Assembly (NCBI GenBank): GCA_021819605.1
Contig: JAKAQT010000044.1
Span: forward strand, 1 to 11,065
Length of the DNA: 11,065 nucleotides
Reading direction: 5' to 3'
Origin: Thermoplasmata archaeon
GTDB lineage: Archaea; Thermoplasmatota; Thermoplasmata; Thermoplasmatales; Thermoplasmataceae
Both the position numbers and the translations under genes were made by a program. Below are positions 1-5,638 of the stretch, piece after piece. The notes beneath the pieces were generated by a model. It saw only the letters and a list, made by a program, of their open reading frames with translations, did no database searches and was not told the DNA's origin. The first letter of the stretch is position 1. Each line of letters begins with the position of its first letter.

Positions 1-213
1 AGAGGAACGGGCAGAAGGCATATCCCCATTGCATGCAGACAGGGATGCATGCATGTGGATCAGTGATACCCACAGAGGCGCAACTTTCAGGACTGGAAAG
101 ACACCAGAACTCTGTAATAGGTTCCCGCAAAACTGTCATGACAGTGAGGGATGAAGACGAAAAGCGGAGCAAAAGTGAGAACCCCACATGCTTTAGCTGT
201 GGGAGTATGTCAG
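1..213 (+). mobile_element. IS200/IS605-like mini-element, copy 1 (left end outside window)
   Basis: This stretch matches 5400-5611 almost base for base. I count four substitutions, all transitions (at 103, 125, 157 and 189), and one extra base near 164. Identity stops at the TCAG ending at 213, which marks the right end. Just inside it is a terminal hairpin (183-203, arms CCCACA and TGTGGG around GCTTTAGC), typical of IS200/IS605 ends. The forward reading frame from 33 resembles the C-terminal tail of a TnpB protein, but no TnpB catalytic domain is visible. The extra base shifts that frame relative to copy 2, so the tail is not maintained as protein. An imperfect stem (22-36 with 47-60) lies inside. 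The left end is beyond the window, so I cannot say whether this copy is a mini-element or the end of a full insertion. Confidence 0.7.
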
Positions 214-233
214 GAATCACACCTGGATTCTTC

Positions 234-240
234 AAAAAAA
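234..240 (-). terminator. T-tract possibly ending vapBC transcripts
   Basis: Seven A on the plus strand read as T7 on the minus strand, about 90 nt after the vapC stop. Archaeal termination commonly uses such U-tracts. There is no hairpin to strengthen the call, and the local sequence is AT-rich, so it could be chance. Confidence 0.25.
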
Positions 241-330
241 TAGAACGAATCTATTTGGAAATTTTCAATTTCCTGAAAAGTTTCGATTGAAGACTTGTCC
301 ATAACGTATAATATTGCCTCAGTCGAAATT

Positions 331-722
331 TCATATGATTATTATGACGAGTTCGGTTATTTTTGCAATCTGGGTAAAATCTCTGTCTAATGTAGCTATT
401 TTATCTGTTCCTGTTGTGATTGCAATGCCAGCTATCAAGGTATCTAAAGCATTGATTGGAACGCCTAGCTTGAACAGACCCACCATTATACGAGATAACT
501 CTTCGGCTGCATTCTGATCAAGAGGTAATACAACAGAGCGCTTGAGAAATGCCCTGATATTTCGTTCCTCAACTTTTATCCCCTTGTGGTATACTGGCGT
601 GAGAAGTTCATATTGGGAAATTACTGTAGTGTAAACTCTCTCTCGATTTCTTCCACGATTGATTTGGTTTTGAGACCAGCTTTCAAGAAGTCTATTATGG
701 CGGAAGTGTCGAATAGGATCAT
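331..722 (-). pseudogene. vapC: VapC-family PIN-domain toxin, frameshifted
   Basis: VapC toxins are Mg-dependent PIN-domain ribonucleases neutralised by VapB. The true start is the ATG at 722-720, in a 4-nt ATGA overlap with the antitoxin stop. From it the frame reads MILFDTSAIIDFLKAGLK, a textbook PIN N-terminus with the first catalytic aspartate (D5), but it runs into a stop after about 33 codons. The rest of the domain continues in the -1 frame: TTVISQYELLTP with the conserved glutamate, then NALDTLIAGIAI and ATLDRDF with the later acidic residues. The frames meet at the GA repeat at 636-644, where one missing base explains the shift. Joined, the product would be about 130 aa, normal for the family. 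It may be a real inactivating mutation, which would free the cell from the toxin, or a sequencing error. The longer frame starting at 741 is an artefact of reading through in the wrong frame. Confidence 0.8.
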
Positions 723-934
723 CTTCTAACTTTGGCTCCACTTCGAATCGATCTTAAGTCGGCCTCAATTAGGTCTAGGGCCCTGGATTCGGATAATGAC
801 CCCCAGAGGGGCAGCAGACTTCCCTTCCGTTCCAACAAACCTTCTATTGCGTCACTAAAGCTTTCGTCTGAGCCTTTTACCTCTTTCAATTTTTTGTATA
901 CGTCTTCTCTGAGTGCAATGTTTTTAGTGGTCAT
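719..934 (-). CDS. vapB: VapB-family antitoxin
   Basis: A 71-aa protein beginning MTTKNIALREDVYKKLKEVK. The N-terminal segment has the ribbon-helix-helix pattern of archaeal VapB/RelB-type antitoxins, in which a short beta strand (KNIALRED) is followed by two helices and binds operator DNA. The charged C-terminal tail (about 45-71) would wrap the toxin. The start at 934 is preferred over an in-frame ATG at 952 because the TATA box at 961-966 lies about 30 nt upstream of it, fitting leaderless transcription, and the upstream ATG falls inside the operator. The stop overlaps the vapC start by 4 nt, indicating a co-transcribed and translationally coupled pair. The antitoxin frame is intact while the toxin is broken. 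The VapB assignment rests on fold pattern plus operon partner. Confidence 0.8.
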   Translation of the reverse strand: MTTKNIALREDVYKKLKEVKGSDESFSDAIEGLLERKGSLLPLWGSLSESRALDLIEADLRSIRSGAKVRR

Positions 935-968
935 ATGTAGATACACATACAAATCTACATTTTATACA
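935..968 (-). promoter_or_regulatory. vapBC promoter with palindromic operator
   Basis: Reading the minus strand, a TATA box (TATAAA, 966-961) sits about 30 nt before the vapB ATG. Between them is a perfect 8-bp inverted repeat, ATGTAGAT (935-942) and ATCTACAT (953-960), with a 10-bp spacer. It covers the expected transcription start and abuts the TATA box. Ribbon-helix-helix antitoxins autoregulate by binding such paired half-sites, so this is the likely VapB or VapBC operator. The repeat is seen directly; binding is inferred. Confidence 0.65.
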
Positions 969-1165
969 TTTTTTCTGGCTTCTCCCTGACGCAAATCAAG
1001 CACTTATTTCATGTGGGTTTTGTAATTGACATAAATACCAATTTAACAGAAATCTTTTTAGATAGGATAGCACCGTCTGAAATGACTCAAAAAGCAAAAT
1101 TCGATCTTCTCAATACGTAAGTTTACTAGATGGCGGTATTGATTCTGAATAAGTTTGAAATCCCA
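969..1165. other. AT-rich intergenic region without a recognisable gene
   Basis: About 200 bases between the vapBC promoter and the tRNA-like repeat. The only open frame noticed is a 12-codon one from the ATG at 1082, far too short to support. No tRNA, array or strong hairpin is apparent. Confidence 0.5.
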
Positions 1166-1216
1166 TATTTTCAAAAATAAGCCACTGGAGGGATTCGAAT
1201 CCCCGACCTGCTGATT
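1166..1216 (-). repeat. Partial tRNA-Thr 3' end duplicate, likely att site
   Basis: These 51 bases align without gaps to 2251-2301, the 3' half and trailer of the intact tRNA-Thr, in the same orientation and exactly 1,085 bp away. There are six mismatches: three in the trailer and three within the tRNA part (the acceptor and the T-arm). The match stops at the anticodon arm, so it cannot be a functional tRNA. A truncated tRNA 3' end in direct orientation to an intact gene is the usual scar of integration by a tyrosine recombinase into a tRNA gene. The mismatches mean the event is old or that the element brought a slightly different copy. Confidence 0.7.
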
Positions 1217-1229
1217 GAGCCTCCTTCAC

Positions 1230-1237
1230 AAAAAAAA
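1230..1237 (-). terminator. T8 tract just after the exported-protein gene
   Basis: Eight A on the plus strand, i.e. T8 on the minus strand, start 12 nt after the TAA stop of the 1250-2002 gene and before the tRNA-like repeat. This fits an archaeal U-tract terminator. Confidence 0.5.
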
Positions 1238-1249
1238 CTTGAATGGAGT

Positions 1250-2002
1250 TTAAGATATTGGCTTAGTTGAATACCAATGAGTGAAATTTCCGACTGGTGA
1301 AACTACTTTTATGTTGTAAAGGTTCTCACCTGACGGAACTGAATTGAGACTGACTTTTACTGTTGTGAAGTTTGAAAAAGTTCCGAGGTAGTTCCATGTT
1401 TGTGAATAATTTCCACCAAATGATGAACCGTCGTAGTATTGATAATAAACCGCCGTTGATCCGGACATAGAATCGTTAAGGGAAAGATATGACACCAGAA
1501 GTGAAGCCCCGTTGTGGCCTTGGTTAGAATTGTCGAGGATAGAATTCATAAAGTATGCACACTGAGAGCTATTTGTAGATGGATTTGAAACATCTCTGAA
1601 ATTAAAATAGCTAGTAGAACCATGATAAAGAAGTTCCCATCCATATTGGTATTTTGAAATACCCAATGAAAGAGTCTTATTTACTGAGAATGTCACGATT
1701 CCATGGCTGTTAGTTGAGGAATTTAGCATAGCAATTTTTTTAGACGGCCCATAATAGGATGAGTTCGTATTCGACGATTCAGAAATGTTTAAGGTTATCT
1801 GTTTTCCTGAAGAAGCAGTTTGCCCATCATTATAGAATAACAAGACATCCAAGACCGATCTGTTACCTGATTGATGAAACCATGCGGCATCAACTTGAAA
1901 TGTCGGTTGTTCATTTAATACAGACATAACAGTGAAAGTGCTAATCAACACTATTGCGGTTAAGAATGCCACCCCAATAACCCGCCTGTGTTTTGAAGAC
2001 AT
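1250..2002 (-). CDS. Secreted or membrane-anchored, sequon-rich protein of unknown function
   Basis: I do not recognise this 250-aa protein. Residues 8-29 are a hydrophobic segment after a basic N-terminus (SSKHRR), so it is either a signal peptide or a single N-terminal membrane anchor with the rest outside the cell. The exposed part is rich in Ser, Asn, Tyr and Gly and carries about ten N-glycosylation sequons (for example NRS, NIS, NKT, NDS, NYS and two NFT), as expected for a surface protein of a wall-less archaeon. No catalytic motif or further membrane span is visible, and the alternating polar/hydrophobic pattern suggests beta-rich domains. The gene stands alone with its own TATA box and T8 terminator and fills most of the segment between the two tRNA-Thr repeat copies, which suggests acquisition with a mobile element. 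The coding sequence is visibly AT-richer than the genes to its right. Confidence 0.75.
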   Translation of the reverse strand: MSSKHRRVIGVAFLTAIVLISTFTVMSVLNEQPTFQVDAAWFHQSGNRSVLDVLLFYNDGQTASSGKQITLNISESSNTNSSYYGPSKKIAMLNSSTNSHGIVTFSVNKTLSLGISKYQYGWELLYHGSTSYFNFRDVSNPSTNSSQCAYFMNSILDNSNQGHNGASLLVSYLSLNDSMSGSTAVYYQYYDGSSFGGNYSQTWNYLGTFSNFTTVKVSLNSVPSGENLYNIKVVSPVGNFTHWYSTKPIS

Positions 2003-2020
2003 ATGTATTTTAAGAGTAAA

Positions 2021-2031
2021 TTAAATATTTA
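2021..2031 (-). promoter_or_regulatory. TATA box of the exported-protein gene
   Basis: The minus strand carries an AAATATTTAA-type TATA element centred about 25 nt before the ATG at 2002, so the mRNA would be leaderless or nearly so. The wider stretch is AT-rich, which lowers specificity. Confidence 0.5.
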
Positions 2032-2264
2032 TCTTTTCTCTTTTTTATTTTACAGCGATGTCGAATATTTGTTCAATGCACATTATGTAAGATTCAGTAT
2101 AATTAGATCGAAGAAAAATCTCATTACTGAGCATGTAAAAAATCATTGAAAATAAACATAAAATGTATTATTCACTCAGTGAAAACTTACAGGAAAGTAA
2201 ATTTTCGAAACACAACAAAAATAAGCACGTACAATATGTTAAAAACTCACTATTTTGTAATATA

Positions 2265-2337
2265 AGCCGCTGGAGGGATTTGAACCCCCGACCTGCTGAT
2301 TACGAATCAGCTGCTCTACCTGCTGAGCTACAGCGGC
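2265..2337 (-). tRNA. tRNA-Thr (anticodon CGU)
   Basis: The minus strand folds into a full cloverleaf: a perfect 7-bp acceptor stem (GCCGCTG with CAGCGGC), D-arm GCTC/GAGC, anticodon stem GCTGA/TCAGC, loop TTCGTAA with anticodon CGT, a 5-nt variable loop (AGGTC) and T-arm GGGGG/CCCTC with loop TTCAAAT. It decodes ACG. The discriminator is U, as expected for archaeal tRNA-Thr. CCA is not encoded and there is no intron. A TATA-like element lies 24-32 nt upstream and a T5 tract follows about 20 nt after the 3' end. Its 3' half and trailer (2251-2301) recur at 1166-1216, which makes it the likely integration target of a mobile element. Confidence 0.95.
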
Positions 2338-2360
2338 ATAATGGGATAATAAGCGGATGA

Positions 2361-2369
2361 ATTTTAAAT
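2361..2369 (-). promoter_or_regulatory. TATA box of tRNA-Thr
   Basis: The minus strand reads ATTTAAAAT here, centred about 28 nt before the tRNA 5' end, the normal distance for an archaeal tRNA promoter. Confidence 0.6.
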
Positions 2370-2413
2370 CTATGCGAAGGAGTGTGCATGGAGACTGTGG
2401 CAACAAACCATGA

Positions 2414-3448
2414 TCATAACCCACCAAAGACCTGCTTCTTGACAGACTTCGGCATTAATTTCGCAAGGGTAATGTACCTGTTTACAGACTTTGCGCCATT
2501 CTTATGTATTTTCCTGTGCAGTACGTGGTGTTTCATCAGCCATGGTTTTATCTCACTATCCCATGTTGCCTGGTACTTGTTGAGATCTCCTGCAGCTACA
2601 GCCTCTCCTGCAGCTTTTCCTGACCAGAACGCTCCCTGGAGGCCTCCGGCAGTTGTGTTGAGGACAGCATTCACCATGTCGCCAGTATAAAGCCTGTTCT
2701 GTGAAACAACCGAGTCAGACGGCCTTGATAGGGGAATCTGATGAGCCATTGTGTGGAGCATCCTTCCCTTTATCTCAGGGAACTTTTCAGTGAACCTGTC
2801 AAGGACCGCCTTGGGTTGCTGTGAATTTACAGGGTAGAGGCAGACACCGACCTTTCTCGTATCGTCCGTATTTGCGAAGTCCCAGAAATACCCACCAGGT
2901 GCTAGGTCACTGAACCAGAGTATCATCTGGAAATCATCTCTTTTGGGCAGTTCTCTTATTTCCTCATAAGCTACGAGAACGTTACTCCTGTCAAGCTTCT
3001 GCCCGAAAGCTGACTGGGGACCAGCAGCCATGATTATGTTTTCGGCAGTTATGCTGCCGTTATCCGTTGTCACGGTATTGCCGTCAATGGATTTCACCGG
3101 TGTGCGCAACTTAACATTGAGCTTGCCTGCGAATTCCTCTGAAAGATATTTCTCATACCTTGTAAAATCATAAACAAGCCCGACCGGCCTGTCGAACTTC
3201 AGTGGAATATGCCTTCCAAGATCGGTCCTGAAGTCCATCGCCATTATCTCAGAGGCCACGATGGAACTGTCGGTGGGCATTCCTATTCTCTTGACCCATT
3301 CAAGCGATACAGCTCCCGTTGATCTTACGGGAAGCCCAATTTCTTCCTTCCTGTCCAGAATTATATAACTCTTTCCGGCCCTCTCAAGTGAAGAACCGGC
3401 AGACAGACCTGCAGTTCCTGCTCCCACTATGACTGCATCGTAATCCAT
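2414..3448 (-). CDS. FAD-dependent oxidoreductase, geranylgeranyl reductase family
   Basis: The 344-aa protein starts MDYDAVIVGAGTAGLSAG, a Rossmann beta-alpha-beta with the GxGxxG dinucleotide-binding motif, followed by an acidic residue at the end of strand 2 (ILDRKEE). Around residue 190, GGYFWDFA followed by VGVCLYP matches the substrate-side motif of geranylgeranyl reductases. GDMVNAVLNTTAGGLQGAF, about residues 260-280, matches the second FAD motif (GDAAG...GGGI in typical members). The family hydrogenates isoprenoid chains of archaeal membrane lipids using FAD. This member is shorter than the roughly 390-400 aa of characterised enzymes and may be a paralogue with another substrate. The start at 3448 is chosen over ATGs at 3472 and 3478 because the TATA box at 3477-3485 covers or abuts those, while 3448 is about 33 nt downstream and begins directly at the FAD fold. 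It is monocistronic. Confidence 0.75.
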   Translation of the reverse strand: MDYDAVIVGAGTAGLSAGSSLERAGKSYIILDRKEEIGLPVRSTGAVSLEWVKRIGMPTDSSIVASEIMAMDFRTDLGRHIPLKFDRPVGLVYDFTRYEKYLSEEFAGKLNVKLRTPVKSIDGNTVTTDNGSITAENIIMAAGPQSAFGQKLDRSNVLVAYEEIRELPKRDDFQMILWFSDLAPGGYFWDFANTDDTRKVGVCLYPVNSQQPKAVLDRFTEKFPEIKGRMLHTMAHQIPLSRPSDSVVSQNRLYTGDMVNAVLNTTAGGLQGAFWSGKAAGEAVAAGDLNKYQATWDSEIKPWLMKHHVLHRKIHKNGAKSVNRYITLAKLMPKSVKKQVFGGL

Positions 3449-3476
3449 TTTATTTCCTAGAAGGTCATTCATATAC

Positions 3477-3485
3477 ATATTTTAA
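3477..3485 (-). promoter_or_regulatory. TATA box of the flavoprotein gene
   Basis: TTAAAATAT on the minus strand, centred 33 nt upstream of the ATG at 3448. It implies a very short or absent 5' leader and decides the start codon. Confidence 0.55.
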
Positions 3486-3591
3486 CCTTCCGTAGATAGC
3501 TGTCGGCCGCATTCTGTAAACTATGGTTTTCAGCAATATAGCTATGGTGAGAGATTCTCTAAGTTTCCTCGCAGGATGCAGATTTATCATA

Positions 3592-3642
3592 GGTCATTCG
3601 AAAATTCACAGGTAAAAAACGTTTAAGTCAAATGACCGAATG
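3592..3642. promoter_or_regulatory. Inverted repeats around the alcohol dehydrogenase promoter
   Basis: GGTCATT (3592-3598) has its exact complement AATGACC at 3631-3637. The overlapping CATTCG (3595-3600) pairs with CGAATG (3637-3642). Both pairs bracket the TATA box at 3621-3627. This could be an operator for a dimeric repressor, but the spacing is long and chance is possible. Confidence 0.3.
3621..3627 (+). promoter_or_regulatory. TATA box of the alcohol dehydrogenase gene
   Basis: GTTTAAG lies 26 nt (centre) before the ATG at 3650. It predicts a leaderless mRNA and argues against the upstream in-frame ATG at 3632, which sits too close to the box to be transcribed. Confidence 0.55.
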
Positions 3643-3649
3643 TTCAGAC

Positions 3650-4599
3650 ATGAAGGCAATGGTTCTCGAGAAGCAGGAGAAGATAGAAAGAAAACCGCTT
3701 AAGTACACAAATGTGGAGAGTAAGGAGATAGCAAATGGGCAGATTCTTGTCAGAGTGCTGGCAAACGGCGTATGTCACAGTGATCTGCACATAGTCGAGG
3801 GTGATTTCCCCTCATTCCCGGGCATGAGATCGTTGGAGATGTTGTGGAATCCAAGAGCGAGATTGAGAAGGGCACAAGGGTCGGCATCGGCTGGTTCTAC
3901 AATGCGTGCGGTAAATGTGATCAGTGCATATCCGGCCACGAAAATCTCTGCCCCAACGCTCTGGTTTCCGGCATAAATGTGAAAGGCGGGTATGCGGAAT
4001 ATGCGGTTCTGGACGCCAATTATGTGACCCCAATTCCGGATAGCATAGGGAATATAGAGGCTGCACCTCTCTTCTGCGCAGGGATAACGGCATATTCTGA
4101 AGTCAGGAGGATTAACCCGTCCGTGAATGACAGGATAGCGGTCTTTGGAGTAGGAGGCCTTGCATTTTATGCAATTCAGATGATAGAGGCAATGGGGGCA
4201 AAGGCTGTGGCGGTGACAAGGTCGCATGCAAAAGTGGCCGAAGAGGCAGGAGCATCTGAAATAGTTGAGAAGCCCTCTGGCCAGTATGATGGTTCAATAG
4301 TGTTTGCTCCAAGCTCATCCCTGGTGAACGATGCTGTCTCAGCTGTCCGCAGCGGGAAGACTATCGTGATTCCGGCAGTGATGGGCAAAATCGAGATACC
4401 ATTCTCCAGCTTCACCTGGGAGAAGAACATAACTAGCGTTGCCAGCGGCCTCAGGAAGGAAACAAGGGCAGTTCTGGACATGGCAGCCGGTTCAGGCCTG
4501 AAATCCATGGTTCACAGGAGAGGACTTTCGGAAGCAAATGAGGTTCTCTCAGAACTGAAGAACGGGCGGATAATAGGCAGGGCAGTCCTGGTACCATAA
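3650..4599 (+). pseudogene. Zinc-containing alcohol dehydrogenase (MDR family), frameshifted
   Basis: This is a medium-chain dehydrogenase of the zinc alcohol dehydrogenase type, which oxidises alcohols or reduces aldehydes with NAD(P). The frame from 3650 (MKAMVLEKQEK) holds GVCHSDLHIVEGD with the first catalytic zinc ligand, then breaks at the GGG at 3820-3822. One missing G restores PGHEIVGDVVESK, with the second ligand and the conserved glutamate, in the -1 frame. That frame runs on through the structural zinc site (CGKCDQCISGHENLC), the third ligand (PLFCAGITAY), the GVGGLA dinucleotide motif and the C-terminus at 4599. Joined, it would be about 317 aa against 335-350 for the family. The loop between GDFPS and PGHE is a few residues short, so some sequence may have gone there too. 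VTRS after the second Rossmann strand, without an acidic residue, hints at NADP. The frameshift may be a genuine mutation or a homopolymer sequencing error. Confidence 0.85.
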
Positions 4600-4649
4600 T
4601 ATCGGGCTGCCTGCATTACTGCAGTAACGGAAGAAAACTTCTAAAATCT

Positions 4650-5147
4650 CTATTCCTGGCTGACAATTTTTTTCATGTGCACAACTTTTCCCCAGAAGTC
4701 ATCGTATTCCTCTTTTCCTGTGCTGGAGTATCCCAGTGAGGAATAATAATCAGTAAGGTCCTCAACAGCTTCAATAACTATTTCCGGGCAACCCAGCGGC
4801 TTTGCGATATAATCCTCCACAATCTGAATCATTTCAGCACCAACGCCTGAATTATGCATTCCCTGAAGCTGGTTCCTTGAAAGCATCTCTATCACAATGC
4901 TCCGGGGATTGTTTTTGCCAGGGACAAATCTTAATACCACGACTCCCTTGAGAACATTTCCGTTTCCCTCCGCCACGAGAACCAGGGTGTCCGGCTCTGT
5001 GCTCCATTCATAAAAATATTTCATGCTGTATGCCCTCATTTTACTGTCCTTTGTGAGAAAAGGTTTTCCCACGTCATCCCTGCGCATTAATCTAACTCCT
5101 GCAGGGAATCTCAGGGAAATATTATCATTGAGGCGAATCACTGGCAT
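4650..5147 (-). CDS. GNAT-family N-acetyltransferase
   Basis: A 165-aa protein with the GNAT layout. An N-terminal strand/helix region ends in LVLVAEGNG; the central strands GVVVLRFV and SIVIEMLSRN are followed by HNSGVGAEMIQIVEDYI, which corresponds to motif A, the acetyl-CoA pyrophosphate loop (usually Q/RxxGxG/A). EIVIEAVEDLTDYYSSLGYSS is motif B, with the common YxxLGF/Y ending. It would transfer an acetyl group from acetyl-CoA to an amine of a small molecule or protein; the substrate cannot be read from sequence. It is a single gene, convergent with the dehydrogenase. Its start at 5147 is supported by a TATA-like element about 30 nt upstream. A mini-element is inserted about 100 bp upstream of its start, beyond the core promoter. 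Confidence 0.75.
   Translation of the reverse strand: MPVIRLNDNISLRFPAGVRLMRRDDVGKPFLTKDSKMRAYSMKYFYEWSTEPDTLVLVAEGNGNVLKGVVVLRFVPGKNNPRSIVIEMLSRNQLQGMHNSGVGAEMIQIVEDYIAKPLGCPEIVIEAVEDLTDYYSSLGYSSTGKEEYDDFWGKVVHMKKIVSQE
4667..4673 (+). terminator. T7 tract after alcohol dehydrogenase
   Basis: Seven T about 70 nt past the dehydrogenase stop, inside the 3' end of the convergent acetyltransferase gene. A small hairpin (CTGCA/TGCAG, 4611-4624) and another (GAAG/CTTC) precede it. This is a plausible archaeal terminator, but the tract also encodes lysines on the other strand. Confidence 0.3.
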
Positions 5148-5174
5148 ACATTGGTCGTAACGCTTCTACTGCTC

Positions 5175-5181
5175 TTAATTG
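5175..5181 (-). promoter_or_regulatory. TATA-like element of the acetyltransferase gene
   Basis: AATTAAG on the minus strand, centred about 30 nt before the ATG at 5147. It is a weak match but at the same distance as other promoters in the window. Confidence 0.4.
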
Positions 5182-5248
5182 TTCTCATACCAGCTGAATT
5201 TTGTATTGCAGGCCATATAACCATATACCTGCTTTTACGATCGTTTAA

Positions 5249-5611
5249 GCAGAAAGCCCACGGCTTAAGTCGTGGGATGAATGCGAAACCTATATATCTC
5301 GCAGTGGCATTGAAATTCAGGCATGAAAATCCCCATGCAGTGATTGATCCGGAAGGACTTCAGCATGGGTTGGGAATGTCTCCGTTCTGCAGTCTGATCA
5401 GAGGAACGGGCAGAAGGCATATCCCCATTGCATGCAGACAGGGATGCATGCATGTGGATCAGTGATACCCACAGAGGCGCAACTTTCAGGACTGGAAAGA
5501 CGCCAGAACTCTGTAATAGGTTCTCGCAAAACTGTCATGACAGTGAGGGATGAAGGCGAAAACGGAGCAAAAGTGAGAACCCCACACGCTTTAGCTGTGG
5601 GAGTATGTCAG
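5249..5611 (+). mobile_element. IS200/IS605-like mini-element, complete copy 2
   Basis: A 363-bp element with both ends visible. The left end has a hairpin (5257-5276, CCCACG/CGTGGG with only G-T wobbles inside). The right end has a hairpin (5581-5601, CCCACA/TGTGGG around a TTTA loop, with one bulged base) and ends at TCAG, where identity to copy 1 stops. Subterminal, non-identical hairpins and no terminal inverted repeat are hallmarks of IS200/IS605 elements moved by single-strand HUH transposases. No transposase is present. The forward frame from about 5399 through 5620 resembles a TnpB C-terminal tail, so this is an internal-deletion derivative keeping the tnpB 3' end. TTTAA (5244-5248) directly before the left end could be the target motif. 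A TATATAT stretch follows the left hairpin (about 5291-5298) and could be a promoter. The element lies between the NifX-like gene and the acetyltransferase. Left boundary is good to about 10 bp. Confidence 0.75.
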
Positions 5612-5638
5612 ACTGCCTAAGATGCAAAGCTGATATTC

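Noticed and set aside
33..290. 85-aa open frame at the left edge as an independent gene
   Set aside because: It is the shifted tnpB-tail-like frame of the mini-element running into flanking DNA; its last 25 residues are from unrelated sequence.
1082..1120. 12-codon open frame next to the att-like repeat, possibly an integrase N-terminus
   Set aside because: Too short to identify; no family motif.
2163..2360. Plus-strand open frame crossing the tRNA in antisense, with a PADYESAALP-like stretch
   Set aside because: This peptide is the well-known false translation of a tRNA read backwards. Although SSV-type integrase genes overlap tRNAs this way, no integrase residues are visible here.
636..3822. 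Programmed -1 frameshifting as the explanation for split vapC and dehydrogenase
   Set aside because: Neither junction has a canonical slippery heptamer followed by a strong structure; simple one-base loss in short repeats is enough.
3775..4508. Several reverse-strand open frames within the alcohol dehydrogenase
   Set aside because: They are shadows of a gene with clear zinc and Rossmann motifs on the plus strand.
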